Origin: a virus | Direction: 5' to 3' (one strand) | Virus record (IMG/VR): IMGVR_UViG_3300045125_000085 | Span: 80,007 to 144,006 of that record | Length of the DNA: 64,000 bases | Shown: positions 10,109 through 19,264 of the stretch, piece by piece | Numbering within the stretch: the stretch's first letter is position 1 | Layout of the letters: each line of letters opens with the position of its first letter | Made by a program: the position numbers and the translations under genes | Notes under the pieces: generated by a model | What the model saw: the letters and a program-made list of their open reading frames with translations, nothing else | Databases searched by the model: none | Told to the model about the DNA's origin: nothing

Positions 10109-11025
10109 TTAAGACTCTTCGGTCGGTAGTATATTACGGTTTGCAAAAAAGTTCGACCAGATGCCGACCCCTGACAGGGTTTCGATAACGCAAGCGTACC
10201 GAAGGCTGTAGGGTGATTCAAACCACGTCAACAGCGTGACCTTCGGTTCGAGCGTTTCCAAGTTCTTAAGATGATTACGCGATGGTAGATCCGCACCTAG
10301 TAATAGAGGGATCTGGATCGAGAGTGACTTTATAGCTGTCTGGATAGCTATGGTCACAGAGACATCACGATGACCGACTGCATAGTCTGATTTTAAAGTC
10401 ATCGTGGCCGGTTTCGATTTCGTCGCAGGGACAGGTGTGTAAAACACCTCAGTCAGATCATGGCATTGTAAGCCGGTCGCAGTCACTGCATCCTGTAGCT
10501 CAGGGTTAGCAGCTATAGCCAAATAACGATCTAACAATTCGTCTAAAGAGCCGAAGTTTTCGATCGCACGCAAGGACAGACCGCCGAGCCTTAGCTCGAT
10601 GGTGAGTGGTTCGTCATCAACGAGTTGATACCGAGAGATCCGCGATTATTATTCAGTAAGGCATATTTGCCATGCTCTTCAATATAGTGATGGACATCGC
10701 GGTTATAGAGTTTATCCAGCCGCATGAGCATGACTGTATTGACGCTTTGCGATACATCGTACTGATACTGGCGTACAGCCTCGATCACGGGATCGAGTAC
10801 TTTCAGTCTTACTATAGAGTAAGCTGCTTCCGGACTCTTACTACCTATGTACTGATCATCTACCTTAACACCGGGTTCAGCTATATAGTAGTGGCCTAAA
10901 GTGTTATGGTTAGGGTTAGAGTTGAAGTAGAGACGCTTGAAGGCTATCATGGGATGACGCGGGATTTCATGCTTTCCAGTAACTCTTCTCAGCTCTGACT
11001 TTACACTTGGAGACATAGTAGGCAT
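10109..11025 (-). CDS. hypothetical protein after RNase H, frameshifted once
   Basis: Starts MPTMSPSVKSELRRVTG at 11025, directly after the stop of the RNase H gene (likely coupled). A frame change near 10590 joins LLNNNRGSLGINSL to LTIELRLGGLSLRAIENFG; ends NRNILPTEES. About 305 aa. The second half has LGADLPSRNHLKNLETLEP and a hydrophobic end. No motif recognised. Its position suggests a nucleic-acid role, but that is guilt by association. Confidence 0.55.
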
Positions 11026-11027
11026 CT

Positions 11028-11608
11028 CTAAGCATAGAGTACGCCTATCACCGAGAGTTTATGTGCGAGCTCGTTACCTAGTATCCCTGCATGCCCTCGT
11101 ATCCATTCTACGTGTAAATGGACTCCATTGTCCTTTAAGGTCGTCATAGCCGCCAAGATAGCTAACCAAGTCTCTTGATTAGAGACAGGACTGCCATCTT
11201 GCTTACGCCAATTAGATCGTATCCAGATCGGCAACCAATCCATTACGCCACGGCGTAAGTACTCGCTGTCGGTATAGACTTTGACGTTGCGGACATTATC
11301 GAAGTTGATATGAGTGAGGGCGTAAAGTAATGCATCGATCTCAGCGGCATTATTAGTGACACTGTGCTCATCGGCACCATAGAGATCGTAGTACCTCTTA
11401 AAGTCTTGACTGGTTTATGGACTTGAGTCAACTTATCCGTAGCGATATATCCGGACTCAGTCGTCACATAGCGTCCTGACAATACTTTACTGCCGTCGTA
11501 GTGAGTCGTATAGCGATATCCATGAGCACCCCAGCCAGTCTTACCTGGATTCGGACGTGCAGCACCATCGGTATAGAGGACTATCCCCTCATATTGCGTC
11601 GTAGACAT
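11028..11608 (-). CDS. rnhA: ribonuclease HI, frameshifted
   Basis: RNase HI cuts the RNA strand of RNA-DNA hybrids, for example replication primers. Start ATG 11608 (MSTTQYEGIVLYTDG). Motifs in order: LYTDGAARPNPG (first Asp), NNAAEIDALLYAL (Glu), VYTDSEYL (second Asp), EWIRGHAGILGNELAHKL (His and the last acidic position). About 190 aa, normal for the family plus a short insert; two frame changes near 11400 and 11240. Odd point: the fourth catalytic acid, usually Asp in NExAD, reads His (codon CAT, one base from GAT). Confidence 0.85.
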
Positions 11609-11670
11609 TCTATTCCCCATTCTTGTTGTTACGGCTAGTATCGTGTAATGATCTTTTTTACATGAGCCTA

Positions 11671-11802
11671 TCAGCACAGCATCCGCTCCGTCAATCCAGC
11701 TTGCATCTCTGTAATCTGATAGCAAAAAAAGAATGTTCCCTGTGCACTCCAATTTGCACAACATAATATAAAGCCAAGAACAAATATAGGCCGTGTGAGC
11801 AT
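11671..11802 (-). CDS. tiny exported-type peptide, spanin-like position
   Basis: A 43-aa frame starting MLTRPIFVLGFILCC at 11802, 4 nt after the stop of the membrane-protein gene upstream. The N terminus is a short signal-like hydrophobic stretch ending in Cys-Cys. An inner-membrane coiled-coil gene followed by a small Cys-anchored gene is the arrangement of Rz/Rz1 spanins, but the lipobox is not canonical (FILC). Low confidence. Confidence 0.3.
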   Translation of the reverse strand: MLTRPIFVLGFILCCANWSAQGTFFFCYQITEMQAGLTERMLC

Positions 11803-11806
11803 AGGT

Positions 11807-12122
11807 TCATTTAACCGATTCTGAAGTAGCTGGTTCGTTGCTGCAGCGATTGACTGTAGTCTCTAACTCGTATATCTTACTTTTGCTGTAAGACTGACTG
11901 GTTTTGTAACAGCTCGTAGTTTTGCTGCAGTTGTACGTACTTATAACTGACATGCAGTAAAGCACGTCCAGTCATGACGAGCACTAGTACTAAGACTACC
12001 GTAATGAAGACCTGGATCCAACGTATAGCGTTAAACTGTGGGCTATAGAAATCGAGCTCTGCCTTTTTATTGATGATCAGCTCGGTGATAAAAGGTATGA
12101 TTAGTTTGATTAACTTAAGCAC
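11807..12122 (-). CDS. single-pass membrane protein with coiled-coil tail
   Basis: Starts MLKLIKLIIPFITELII at 12122. A 38-residue N-terminal part is followed by one strong membrane span (VFITVVLVLVLVMTG) and a Gln/Leu heptad tail (VSYKYVQLQQNYELLQ). One frame change near 11880 adds SKIYELETTVNRCSNE, ending TSESVK at 11807; about 105 aa. Topology would fit an i-spanin, but the long N-terminal stretch is unusual. Confidence 0.5.
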
Positions 12123-12170
12123 GACACCTCACTAATAGTATCCTACACGATTTCGTAAAAGAGAGCTCTT

Positions 12171-14226
12171 ATGTATATTTTAAAAGGATTCGTGACGATC
12201 CAGGACTTTATCAGCAATGATCCAGGAGTCGTATCCTCAGTAGGCGAGATCAGTACCTGGTCTTTGACTTACACTAAATCGCCTAGTGAGATATATACTC
12301 CCAGGCATACCTGGCTATAGGCTAGTCAGTATGCTCAGTAAGGATACGAGCACTGGTGCTATCCCAGTACCTACTAATATAGTCAATGATGTCTTATCTG
12401 TAGTGCGTAGTATCGTCACCTATGCTCAGACTCACTTTATGCCGTATACGCTGAGTGATTTTAGAGATACGATCATGGCTAACTATAGGACGCAGATATC
12501 TCTCAGTTTAAGATGGGGCCTTTAGTCGATCATGGCGAGATCGCTCTACCTGAGTACATCGAGTGGATCAGCTCTACTGTAGCAGGAGCTAAGATACGGA
12601 TATGGTTAGCGGATACAGCTTTCTACAGCAGTATGATGAGTGCTGAGATAGAAGTCATAGCACCTGTGACTAATTTAGACGATCTGTTCGCTAATCCAGC
12701 TACTGCGTATAAAGCCTTAGCTGAATGGCCTATAGATGCACTGATTAAGAAAGCTCAAGTCGTCAAAGCGAGTCATCCAGAGACATTGACGCGTATACTC
12801 TCCTCATCCGTACATCTTTACGGATATAGATACGCCGCTCTATGACTATCCACTGGCCGTTATTGATTTACGGTCAGGCGGGTGATACTATCGACGCTAT
12901 GAAAGAAGCCGTCAATCAGTATGCATTAAATCACTCCACTCATACTCACGATCAGCGGGCACTACGCTCGCCTGAGCTATTTAAGCGGACTGAGTTCATG
13001 ATTTTGCCTAGATGGGATAAGTACAGTATCCCTGATCTAGCCGTAGAGACGGGACTCCATAGCAGCTTAGCTGATCCTTTTGAAGCCGTCAACTTCGCTC
13101 AGCGTGAACTGACCTTCTATCCTAGAGAGTGGATACCTCAGCATCTGACATTTGCACCGCACTTCTATAAGTCATTGATGCTAGTAATAGTCGATGGTCC
13201 TGATAACTTAGCCACTAAAGAACGCTTTAGTGCTTTGTTTCCGACTATCTGCCTATCGCTACTACATCTTTAGACTTTAATCGCATGCAGAAAAATACTA
13301 GGGACTGGTCATTAAAGCTACACGAGATGATCCTCATCTGTAGAAACTATAGACGAGTATACCGTAGTGCCTGAGCAGTATCGTAAACTCCATCGTGATA
13401 ATAAACTTTACCTGGCTTACCTCTATCAGGGTGTCAACTACCTGGTCGCTGCGAAGTCGAACTACCGATAAGAGGGCGTCAGTGGCCGAGTACATCATCC
13501 CCACGATCGGGAGTCAAGGGTATTACCAGATCGCTACTCCATTCGATCGTCTCGTAGCACCTAGTATCAGGTATACCTGTCAAGCAGTACGTACACTCAA
13601 GCATTATCTAGCTGAAGGTCAAGATCCGTTTACCTTGTTCTATAGCCCTAATGGCTTAACCCGAGCTGATTTCGATGCTGACTTCTTAGAGAACATGAGC
13701 ATCGTCGGCTTACAAGCAGAGACGGGTCCTCTGATCTACGTACCGGCACGCTACATCCTGACGTATCCATTACTGGATGGAGTAGCCTATAGGGAGATGA
13801 TGCTCGGTGTCGCATTAGGCAGCGTCCCTGAGGCTTTAGATCTATCTGCTATCAGTACCCGTATCAGTAATGTAGTCCAAGAGAGTCTAGGCATAGCTCC
13901 AGTCATCACGCCAGTACAGATATCAGCTACGGCTATCGTCAGTACTGAGACCGATGCTAGATTAGTAGCTGCTAGACAGGCTCTGATCAGTATGCAGATG
14001 TCAGATAGCACTAGGAGTGACATGTCTACAGTCTATCATCGATCAGCAAGCCCAAGTCATAGCTGAGTTAGAAAAGTACATCATCAGGCACTATGTGAGA
14101 GATACTACCTTTAATGCGGAAGGTGGTTATTACTATGGTAGTAAACCTAAGAGCCGGTATATGAAACAAATGCCTGAAGCTTTACCACCTGAAGTCATGT
14201 TTAAGCTCAGACTTAAACACTCTTAA
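12171..14226 (+). CDS. large virion structural protein, frameshifted
   Basis: One protein of about 685 aa starting MYILKGFVTIQDFISND at 12171 and ending MFKLRLKHS at 14226, broken by at least six indels. Pieces include MPYTLSDFRDTIMANYR, LPEYIEWISSTVAGAK, LTFYPREWIPQHLTFAP, KLYLAYLYQGVNYLVA, PARYILTYPLLDGV and a C-terminal helix SIIDQQAQVIAELEK. The alternating beta-rich style is that of phiKZ-type virion or baseplate proteins; no catalytic motif. It diverges from the RNase H cluster. In phiKZ a large virion gene also follows RNase H, from memory. Confidence 0.55.
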
Positions 14227-14250
14227 TAACGCCATCACTAATAGAGAGAT

Positions 14251-14604
14251 ATGGTAATGATCGCTGATGAGTTTATCGCTAAAATGGCCCATGAGGTCAA
14301 TCGTACGTATTGTGCGATGCTAGGAGACGATAGCCAAGTCAGCTGGGAAGATGCACCTGAATGGCAGAGGACTAGTGCTATCAACGGTGTGACTTTTCAT
14401 AGAGCGAATCCAGATGCTAGAGCTGAAGATAGCCATGCGAATTGGTTGAAAGAGAAGTTAGCGGATGGCTGGCAGTACGGGCCTGTCAAGGACGTAGAGA
14501 AGAAAGAACATCCGTGCTGTGTAGAGTATCATGAGTTACCTGTTGAACAGCAGATCAAGGATAGTCTGTTTAAATCAGTCGTCACGGCTTTGCTAACGCA
14601 CTGA
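14251..14604 (+). CDS. RyR-domain protein
   Basis: Intact 117-aa frame. The core matches the RyR (ryanodine receptor) domain: AHEVNRTYCAMLGDDSQ, WEDAPEWQRTSAINGV, SHANWLKEKLADGWQYG, VKDVEKKEHPCCVEYHEL, ending SLFKSVVTALL. Stand-alone RyR-domain proteins occur in bacteria and many large phages, where the role is not settled (a ligand-binding role has been proposed). The start could be 14251 or the ATG two codons later. It probably shares a transcript with the virion gene 24 nt upstream and ends at the hairpin 14609-14648. Confidence 0.8.
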   Translation: MVMIADEFIAKMAHEVNRTYCAMLGDDSQVSWEDAPEWQRTSAINGVTFHRANPDARAEDSHANWLKEKLADGWQYGPVKDVEKKEHPCCVEYHELPVEQQIKDSLFKSVVTALLTH

Positions 14605-14608
14605 GCGT

Positions 14609-14648
14609 CATAGTGCCCTGAGAGCTCTATAGCTCTCAGGGCACTATG
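14609..14648. terminator. 18-bp perfect hairpin
   Basis: CATAGTGCCCTGAGAGCT-CTAT-AGCTCTCAGGGCACTATG. Member of a family of near-identical inverted repeats also at 19192, 48986 and 58068. Confidence 0.7.
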
Positions 14649-14737
14649 CTGGGTAAAAAAAAAGGGCACGTACCTGTGCCCAAGAGAGGAGATTACACAC
14701 TAACAAAATCAGTGGAGTTGCTTAGATCTAGCGATCG

Positions 14738-15694
14738 TTAGAGCATTCCATCTTCTCTAAGCAGCTTGAGGTAATAGCAGACCGAACTAGGTGATAAGTT
14801 CATCTGCTTAAGCTATCTCAGGCGGTGAAACCGCGCTGGTACAGAGAGTACACCTGCTGACGCTTACTTTGAAAGTAAGCAGTCGGATTATCTACGATGC
14901 CATCCAGCTCATCCCAACCAGCAGTAATGTCAATAGGGGCAGTCTCTATGTCACCCTACCTTTATAGCCAAGGATGATACGATCACCTATCTGACGGCTA
15001 TACTCAGCACGCTTCTGATGTGCTTCGAATACTCTGTAGAGATCTCTTCGCGCAGGTTTTCGGTCTAGGGTGAAGATGACGTCTTCACCTTTCTGCACAA
15101 TTATCGTACCATCAGGCCAGTTGACGATGTAATGACCGTCACCGCATTCTCAAACGACCGGCTCATTAGAGATAATATCAGCATCGAGATCGAGCCTTAG
15201 TCCAGCTTTTCCTGAAGGACTTGCTTGAGCTTAGGGCACTATGTCGGTGATCTCTAAGCGTGTATCGTCATCGGCTATCCAAACTTTGCCATGCTAACAG
15301 TAGATGCATTACTGCTCTAACTGACAAAATACCTCCTGAGATGAATAGGCGAAATAGACTCGACATAGCTGAGTACTTTATGGACTTCCTTGTAGCTCAG
15401 CATGAAGCGTCCACCATTCGGTGGCAGGATGTCTATACCTATAGGCTTTACAATAAGTAAGCCATTGTTTTCTTCCATCATAGGCGCAGAGATCTTTTTG
15501 TTGAATAGTTCTTGCTGTTTGCTATGGTTCATCAGCCTTTCCTTCTTAAGATAATAAGTGATAGTAGGCCCAGTGACGCCGAGCCTCTTGGCGATCTCAG
15601 TCATGCTGTATCCAGAGTTATAAAGCTGGACTATGACTTTGCTGCGAGATTCAGCATAGTTGTTAGCATCAAACTTATTGGTATTGTGGCTCAT
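14738..15694 (-). CDS. DNA-binding protein with N- and C-terminal HTH, frameshifted
   Basis: Starts MSHNTNKFDANNYAESR at 15694. Residues 15-50 hold a resolvase/Hin-type helix-turn-helix: VIVQLYNSGYSMTEIAKRL then TGPTITYYLKKERL. The clean frame ends at 15317. Beyond several indels the same strand reads KVWIADDDTRLEITDIVP, GDGHYIVNWPDGTIIVQKG, YRVFEAHQKRAEYSRQIG, and at the end a second HTH, QVYSLYQRGFT, KQMNLSPSSVCYYLKLLRE, stopping at 14738. Total about 318 aa if one gene. Two adjacent genes cannot be excluded, since an AGGAGGT lies inside near 15340. Transcription factor or DNA-targeting protein. Confidence 0.5.
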
Positions 15695-15742
15695 GAGGTA
15701 TCCCCTATTATTGATTGAAAATAGTGAGTAGTACGGTATACT

Positions 15743-15760
15743 CAGTGTAAGTATATATCG
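15743..15760 (-). promoter_or_regulatory. possible early-type promoter
   Basis: Minus-strand CGATATATACTTACACTG about 50 nt upstream of the start of the double-HTH gene shares the ATATACTTA core with the early cassettes but lacks the hairpins. Confidence 0.35.
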
Positions 15761-15811
15761 CTCTATTCACTTTGAATCTATACTGCTGTTAGACTCAAGC
15801 AGCTGTTGACC

Positions 15812-18307
15812 TTAAACAGGTTTCAGCTTCAAGCAGCTGTTAAAACTAGCTCCAGGTGCTAACTCCACATTAGCACTACAAAGTATGGTAATATCGCTAT
15901 GTTTCATACTGCCATAAGTCTCGTAGTGATGGCTAACTATGAAGATCTGTGAGAACTGGCTATCGTCGATTAGCTCCTGAATGACTTGATAAGCGGACCG
16001 ACGATGCGCTGGATCCATTCTAGTAGAGAACTCATCCAGCACGAGTGGATAATCGCTCAGACCTAAGTACTGCATCGCTACGACTTTAAACGCTAGATCG
16101 ATGATCTCCTGCATACCAGAGCTAGTCTTAGCGATATCAGGTATGCTGATACTCTCATTGATCTGTACTTGAAACTTATAGTCTAGCTCTAAGCTATCTT
16201 CATCTTCCGGTAAAGTAGCGAGTAGTCGCATAGGGTAGAGCCAGCCTCTAGCGATAAAATGATTCATCTGCTCTACGTAATGACTGATGAATCCCATTAA
16301 GCTTTGAGCAATGAGGCCGCTAGTCGGTGAGAGTTCTTGGGTGAGTTGTTTTAAGGCTTGGCTTTCATGAGTGAGGGTCTCGACTTGTTGTTGGAGGTTA
16401 GCGGCTAAGGCTCTTTGAATGTGGACTTGTGAGAGCGTGCGTTCAGCATTACTGAGTTCTAGGCGTAGAGTCTGGATAGCCTCGTTGAGATGATCGCGGA
16501 TGAGGAGTTGGTTCCAGGCTTCTAGCTGTTGATTACGTTGGCTGAGTAGTCGTGTGAGCGTCTCCTCAATCGACAATAAACGCTGAGCGCTAGTCTTGTA
16601 TTGCTGATAGCGTTTTAAGCGCTGCTGGGCGTTCTGCAGGCTGTTACTGTAGTGCTGATAATCAGCCTGGAGTTGATTATACTCAGTTTGTAAGCGTTGT
16701 AGGAATCCAGCTTCTTGATTTTGCGTGAGTTGCTGTAAAGCAGTTAGTCGAATTATCTCTTGCTCTAAATGTTGGATCTCACAGAGTGCTAGTAGATCTT
16801 GCTCTACGAGTTGCAGTTTACTAGCTATCAGTAAAGGCTGAGATCTTAACCAAGCTTCTTGCTTGATCCATTGCCAGAGTGGAGCTAGTACAGGCCAGCG
16901 AGTGACATAAGTTTGATAAGTCTGACTGCATTGCAGATAAGTCGCTAAGATCTCTAGTTCAGCTTGGAGTGTAGTGAGTTCTTTCGTATAGTTAAAGTGT
17001 TGCTGATTCAGTGACTGGATGTTAGCCTCTAGTCTAGCTACCTTAGCGGGCTGATAGCCTATAGACCATTGATGATTGCATTGCGGGCATTGAGTTTTAC
17101 CGTGGTCTTTATAGTGGAGTTGTTCTTTTAGTAAGAGAGATTGTTTTTGGGTAGACTGCTCTATCTCAGCTAGATACTGCTGGAGTGTGGTTAAATGTTG
17201 TTGTTTAGCCTGATGTTGCTCACGGTTATACGGTACATCGAGTACTGGGATACTGCTACAGAGTTCGATTAAAGGGGTAGTGATAGTCTGTAGGGCTTGT
17301 AGTGCCGAGTCAGGTGAAGGCCAGACTAAAGTAGTCTGACACTGTTGACGGAGTCTCTGCTGTCTAGTCTTAAGCTCCTGTAGCCGCTGTTGTACATCTT
17401 TACTATCCGTGACCGTATTACTCTGAGCTGTATCGACTGCGATCTGAGTCGTCTCTAATTGTAAAGCGAGTTTCTCTAGCAGGATTTGTTGACTGCGACT
17501 CGTGACTTCGGCTTCTTGTATGGCTTGATCGATAGCAGTAAGATCAGTGAATCCTTCTAAGTTAAGAAACTGCTTACGTAAGCTAGGATATTCTTTCAAA
17601 CATTGCTTGAGTTGTAGATCTAGTTGACTGAGTTGCTGCGTATAACTCTGGGTAGTGCCAGTGATATTAGGCTTTCTAGCTAGCAGAGTATCTAAGGCAT
17701 ATCTGAGTACATCGACTTCACTTTGCAGTAGTAATTCTTGCTCTTCAGTCAAGCATTTACTAGCTTCTTGTACGGCCTGAGTCTGAGCTATCTTTAAAGC
17801 ACCTTGCACATCTCTGGCTTGCTCTTTCAGTTTCTGAAACACATTAAGTGCATACGTGTAGCTAATATCAGACAACTTAGTAAACCATTGCCGTCTGTCA
17901 TTAGGACTCATGCTGGTAAAGCGAGTCGTACCGAGTAATAAGCTATGGACTTCTTGGCTTAAGCCAAATAACTGCTTGACTAATTCTTTTTGTTCAGCCA
18001 ACGTACTACTTTGATTTAGCTCTTCACCATCATCCTTAATCAAGCTATGGACTGCGGGTTGGGTAAACTGATTCAGTAAGGTATAGCGTGATTTACCATG
18101 ACTGATTACGACACGCTTATAGCCATCTTTGTAAAAGTCCTGTGATAAAGCTGGCCACGGTGAGAGCTCTTGCAGTAAAGACGATTTACCGCTACCATTC
18201 GTACCGAGTATCTGGTGCACTTTCTTATCAAAGTCAATTTTCAAATAAGCGATTTCACGTAAAGCAAAGCGCTTATAGCCGACGAGTTCGATGCTGTGTA
18301 TTTTCAT
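15812..18307 (-). CDS. sbcC: SbcC/Rad50/T4 gp46-like recombination ATPase
   Basis: Intact 831 aa. Residues 1-50: MKIHSIELVGYKRF and Walker A LGTNGSGKSSLLQEL. Long coiled-coil arms (Gln/Leu-rich, about residues 190-390 and 430-660) flank the zinc hook GKTQCPQCNHQW near residue 410. C-terminal lobe: signature TSSGMQEIIDLAFK, Walker B YPLVLDEFSTRMD and the His switch IFIVSHHYE. This is the ABC-type ATPase that works with an SbcD/gp47 nuclease on DNA ends in recombination-dependent replication. No nuclease partner is visible in this window. The clean frame over 2.5 kb contrasts with the broken genes around it. Confidence 0.93.
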   Translation of the reverse strand: MKIHSIELVGYKRFALREIAYLKIDFDKKVHQILGTNGSGKSSLLQELSPWPALSQDFYKDGYKRVVISHGKSRYTLLNQFTQPAVHSLIKDDGEELNQSSTLAEQKELVKQLFGLSQEVHSLLLGTTRFTSMSPNDRRQWFTKLSDISYTYALNVFQKLKEQARDVQGALKIAQTQAVQEASKCLTEEQELLLQSEVDVLRYALDTLLARKPNITGTTQSYTQQLSQLDLQLKQCLKEYPSLRKQFLNLEGFTDLTAIDQAIQEAEVTSRSQQILLEKLALQLETTQIAVDTAQSNTVTDSKDVQQRLQELKTRQQRLRQQCQTTLVWPSPDSALQALQTITTPLIELCSSIPVLDVPYNREQHQAKQQHLTTLQQYLAEIEQSTQKQSLLLKEQLHYKDHGKTQCPQCNHQWSIGYQPAKVARLEANIQSLNQQHFNYTKELTTLQAELEILATYLQCSQTYQTYVTRWPVLAPLWQWIKQEAWLRSQPLLIASKLQLVEQDLLALCEIQHLEQEIIRLTALQQLTQNQEAGFLQRLQTEYNQLQADYQHYSNSLQNAQQRLKRYQQYKTSAQRLLSIEETLTRLLSQRNQQLEAWNQLLIRDHLNEAIQTLRLELSNAERTLSQVHIQRALAANLQQQVETLTHESQALKQLTQELSPTSGLIAQSLMGFISHYVEQMNHFIARGWLYPMRLLATLPEDEDSLELDYKFQVQINESISIPDIAKTSSGMQEIIDLAFKVVAMQYLGLSDYPLVLDEFSTRMDPAHRRSAYQVIQELIDDSQFSQIFIVSHHYETYGSMKHSDITILCSANVELAPGASFNSCLKLKPV

Positions 18308-18374
18308 GATGCTTGCTCTAATACAATAGACCTACAGCATAGCCTTCTTTCCTTGTTTTTTATGAGCCGTCAAT

Positions 18375-19181
18375 ATGAGCGATCAATTAGAAAGTCAACT
18401 CCGCCTTTATTCCTTAGGTATCGTCGTAGCCGATAAAGCCCGTGATAGTGAAGATATACAAGTACACCCTACTGAGATATTGCCTTTAGTCCACGGCCCA
18501 TTGACTGATAAAAAGACTGATGTCAAAAGCGAAGTACCGGATGCTAGTGCCGTACCGCGTAAGAGTGAAACTAAAGTAGCTGACGTACTCACAGCTAAAT
18601 GGCTACCAGGTGATAGTACTAACCGCATGACCGCACCCGATGTCATGGCCGGTGAGACTGTCTTGATCTTTAGGTTCGCGGACAGTGACGAGTATTACTG
18701 GCGTACCGTGTTTCGTGAACCCACTATCCGTAGGCTAGAGACAGTCTATTATGTCTACGGCAATGTCACTGAGCCTTTAAAGGAAATAGGCAAAGAAAAC
18801 TCCTATTGGTTTCAGGTCAGTACGCATGATAAAATCATCAAGCTGCATACGACTAAATGTGATAAAGACCCTAAGGAGCCTTACACGTATGACATAGAGC
18901 TCGATACGGGTAGAGGTATATTGACGATTACAGATGATGTCAAAAACACCATAGTGCTCACCAGTAAAGATGGAGAGCTCAAGATCACGACTAATAAGAA
19001 AGTAGTAGTGAAGAGCAAAGATATCGAGATAGAAGGCAAAGTCTCTATCAAAGGTGATACTAGCATCAAAGGTAATGTCAAACTAGATGGTGCAGTAGAG
19101 ACTACGTCTAACGTAGAGATCAAAGGCAAGATGAACGCCAAAGTAGTCTCCTTTGGTGGTACGACCATGATAGTCCCGTAA
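18375..19181 (+). CDS. baseplate spike protein (gp5/gpV/VgrG-like)
   Basis: Intact 268 aa. Starts MSDQLESQLRLYSLG. The middle (residues 80-150) is OB-fold-like with an EYYWRTVFREPTIRR stretch; the last 90 residues form a regular beta-helix pattern of short Val/Ile-Lys repeats (KVVVKSKDIEIEGKVSIKGD, TSIKGNVKLDGAVETT), ending FGGTTMIVP. This is the C-terminal spike of contractile-tail puncturing devices. There is no lysozyme domain. It opens the tail cluster and ends at the hairpin 19192-19231. Confidence 0.8.
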   Translation: MSDQLESQLRLYSLGIVVADKARDSEDIQVHPTEILPLVHGPLTDKKTDVKSEVPDASAVPRKSETKVADVLTAKWLPGDSTNRMTAPDVMAGETVLIFRFADSDEYYWRTVFREPTIRRLETVYYVYGNVTEPLKEIGKENSYWFQVSTHDKIIKLHTTKCDKDPKEPYTYDIELDTGRGILTITDDVKNTIVLTSKDGELKITTNKKVVVKSKDIEIEGKVSIKGDTSIKGNVKLDGAVETTSNVEIKGKMNAKVVSFGGTTMIVP

Positions 19182-19191
19182 AGCGAGTCAG

Positions 19192-19231
19192 CATAGCGCC
19201 CTGAGAGCACTATGGCTCTCAGGGCGCTATG
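19192..19231. terminator. 17-bp hairpin between convergent genes
   Basis: CATAGCGCCCTGAGAGC-ACTATG-GCTCTCAGGGCGCTATG, between the plus-strand spike gene and the minus-strand virion gene. Confidence 0.7.
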
Positions 19232-19264
19232 ATTGCTACAGACTATCTCGATAAGCTCCGATTT

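Noticed and set aside
14900-15330. In-frame TAA, TGA and TAG codons in the double-HTH gene, suggesting stop recoding
   Set aside because: All three stop types appear, and alternative frames read sensibly past at least one of them (PKLKQVLQEKLD), so single-base errors explain it better than recoding. nrdA and sbcC use normal stops.
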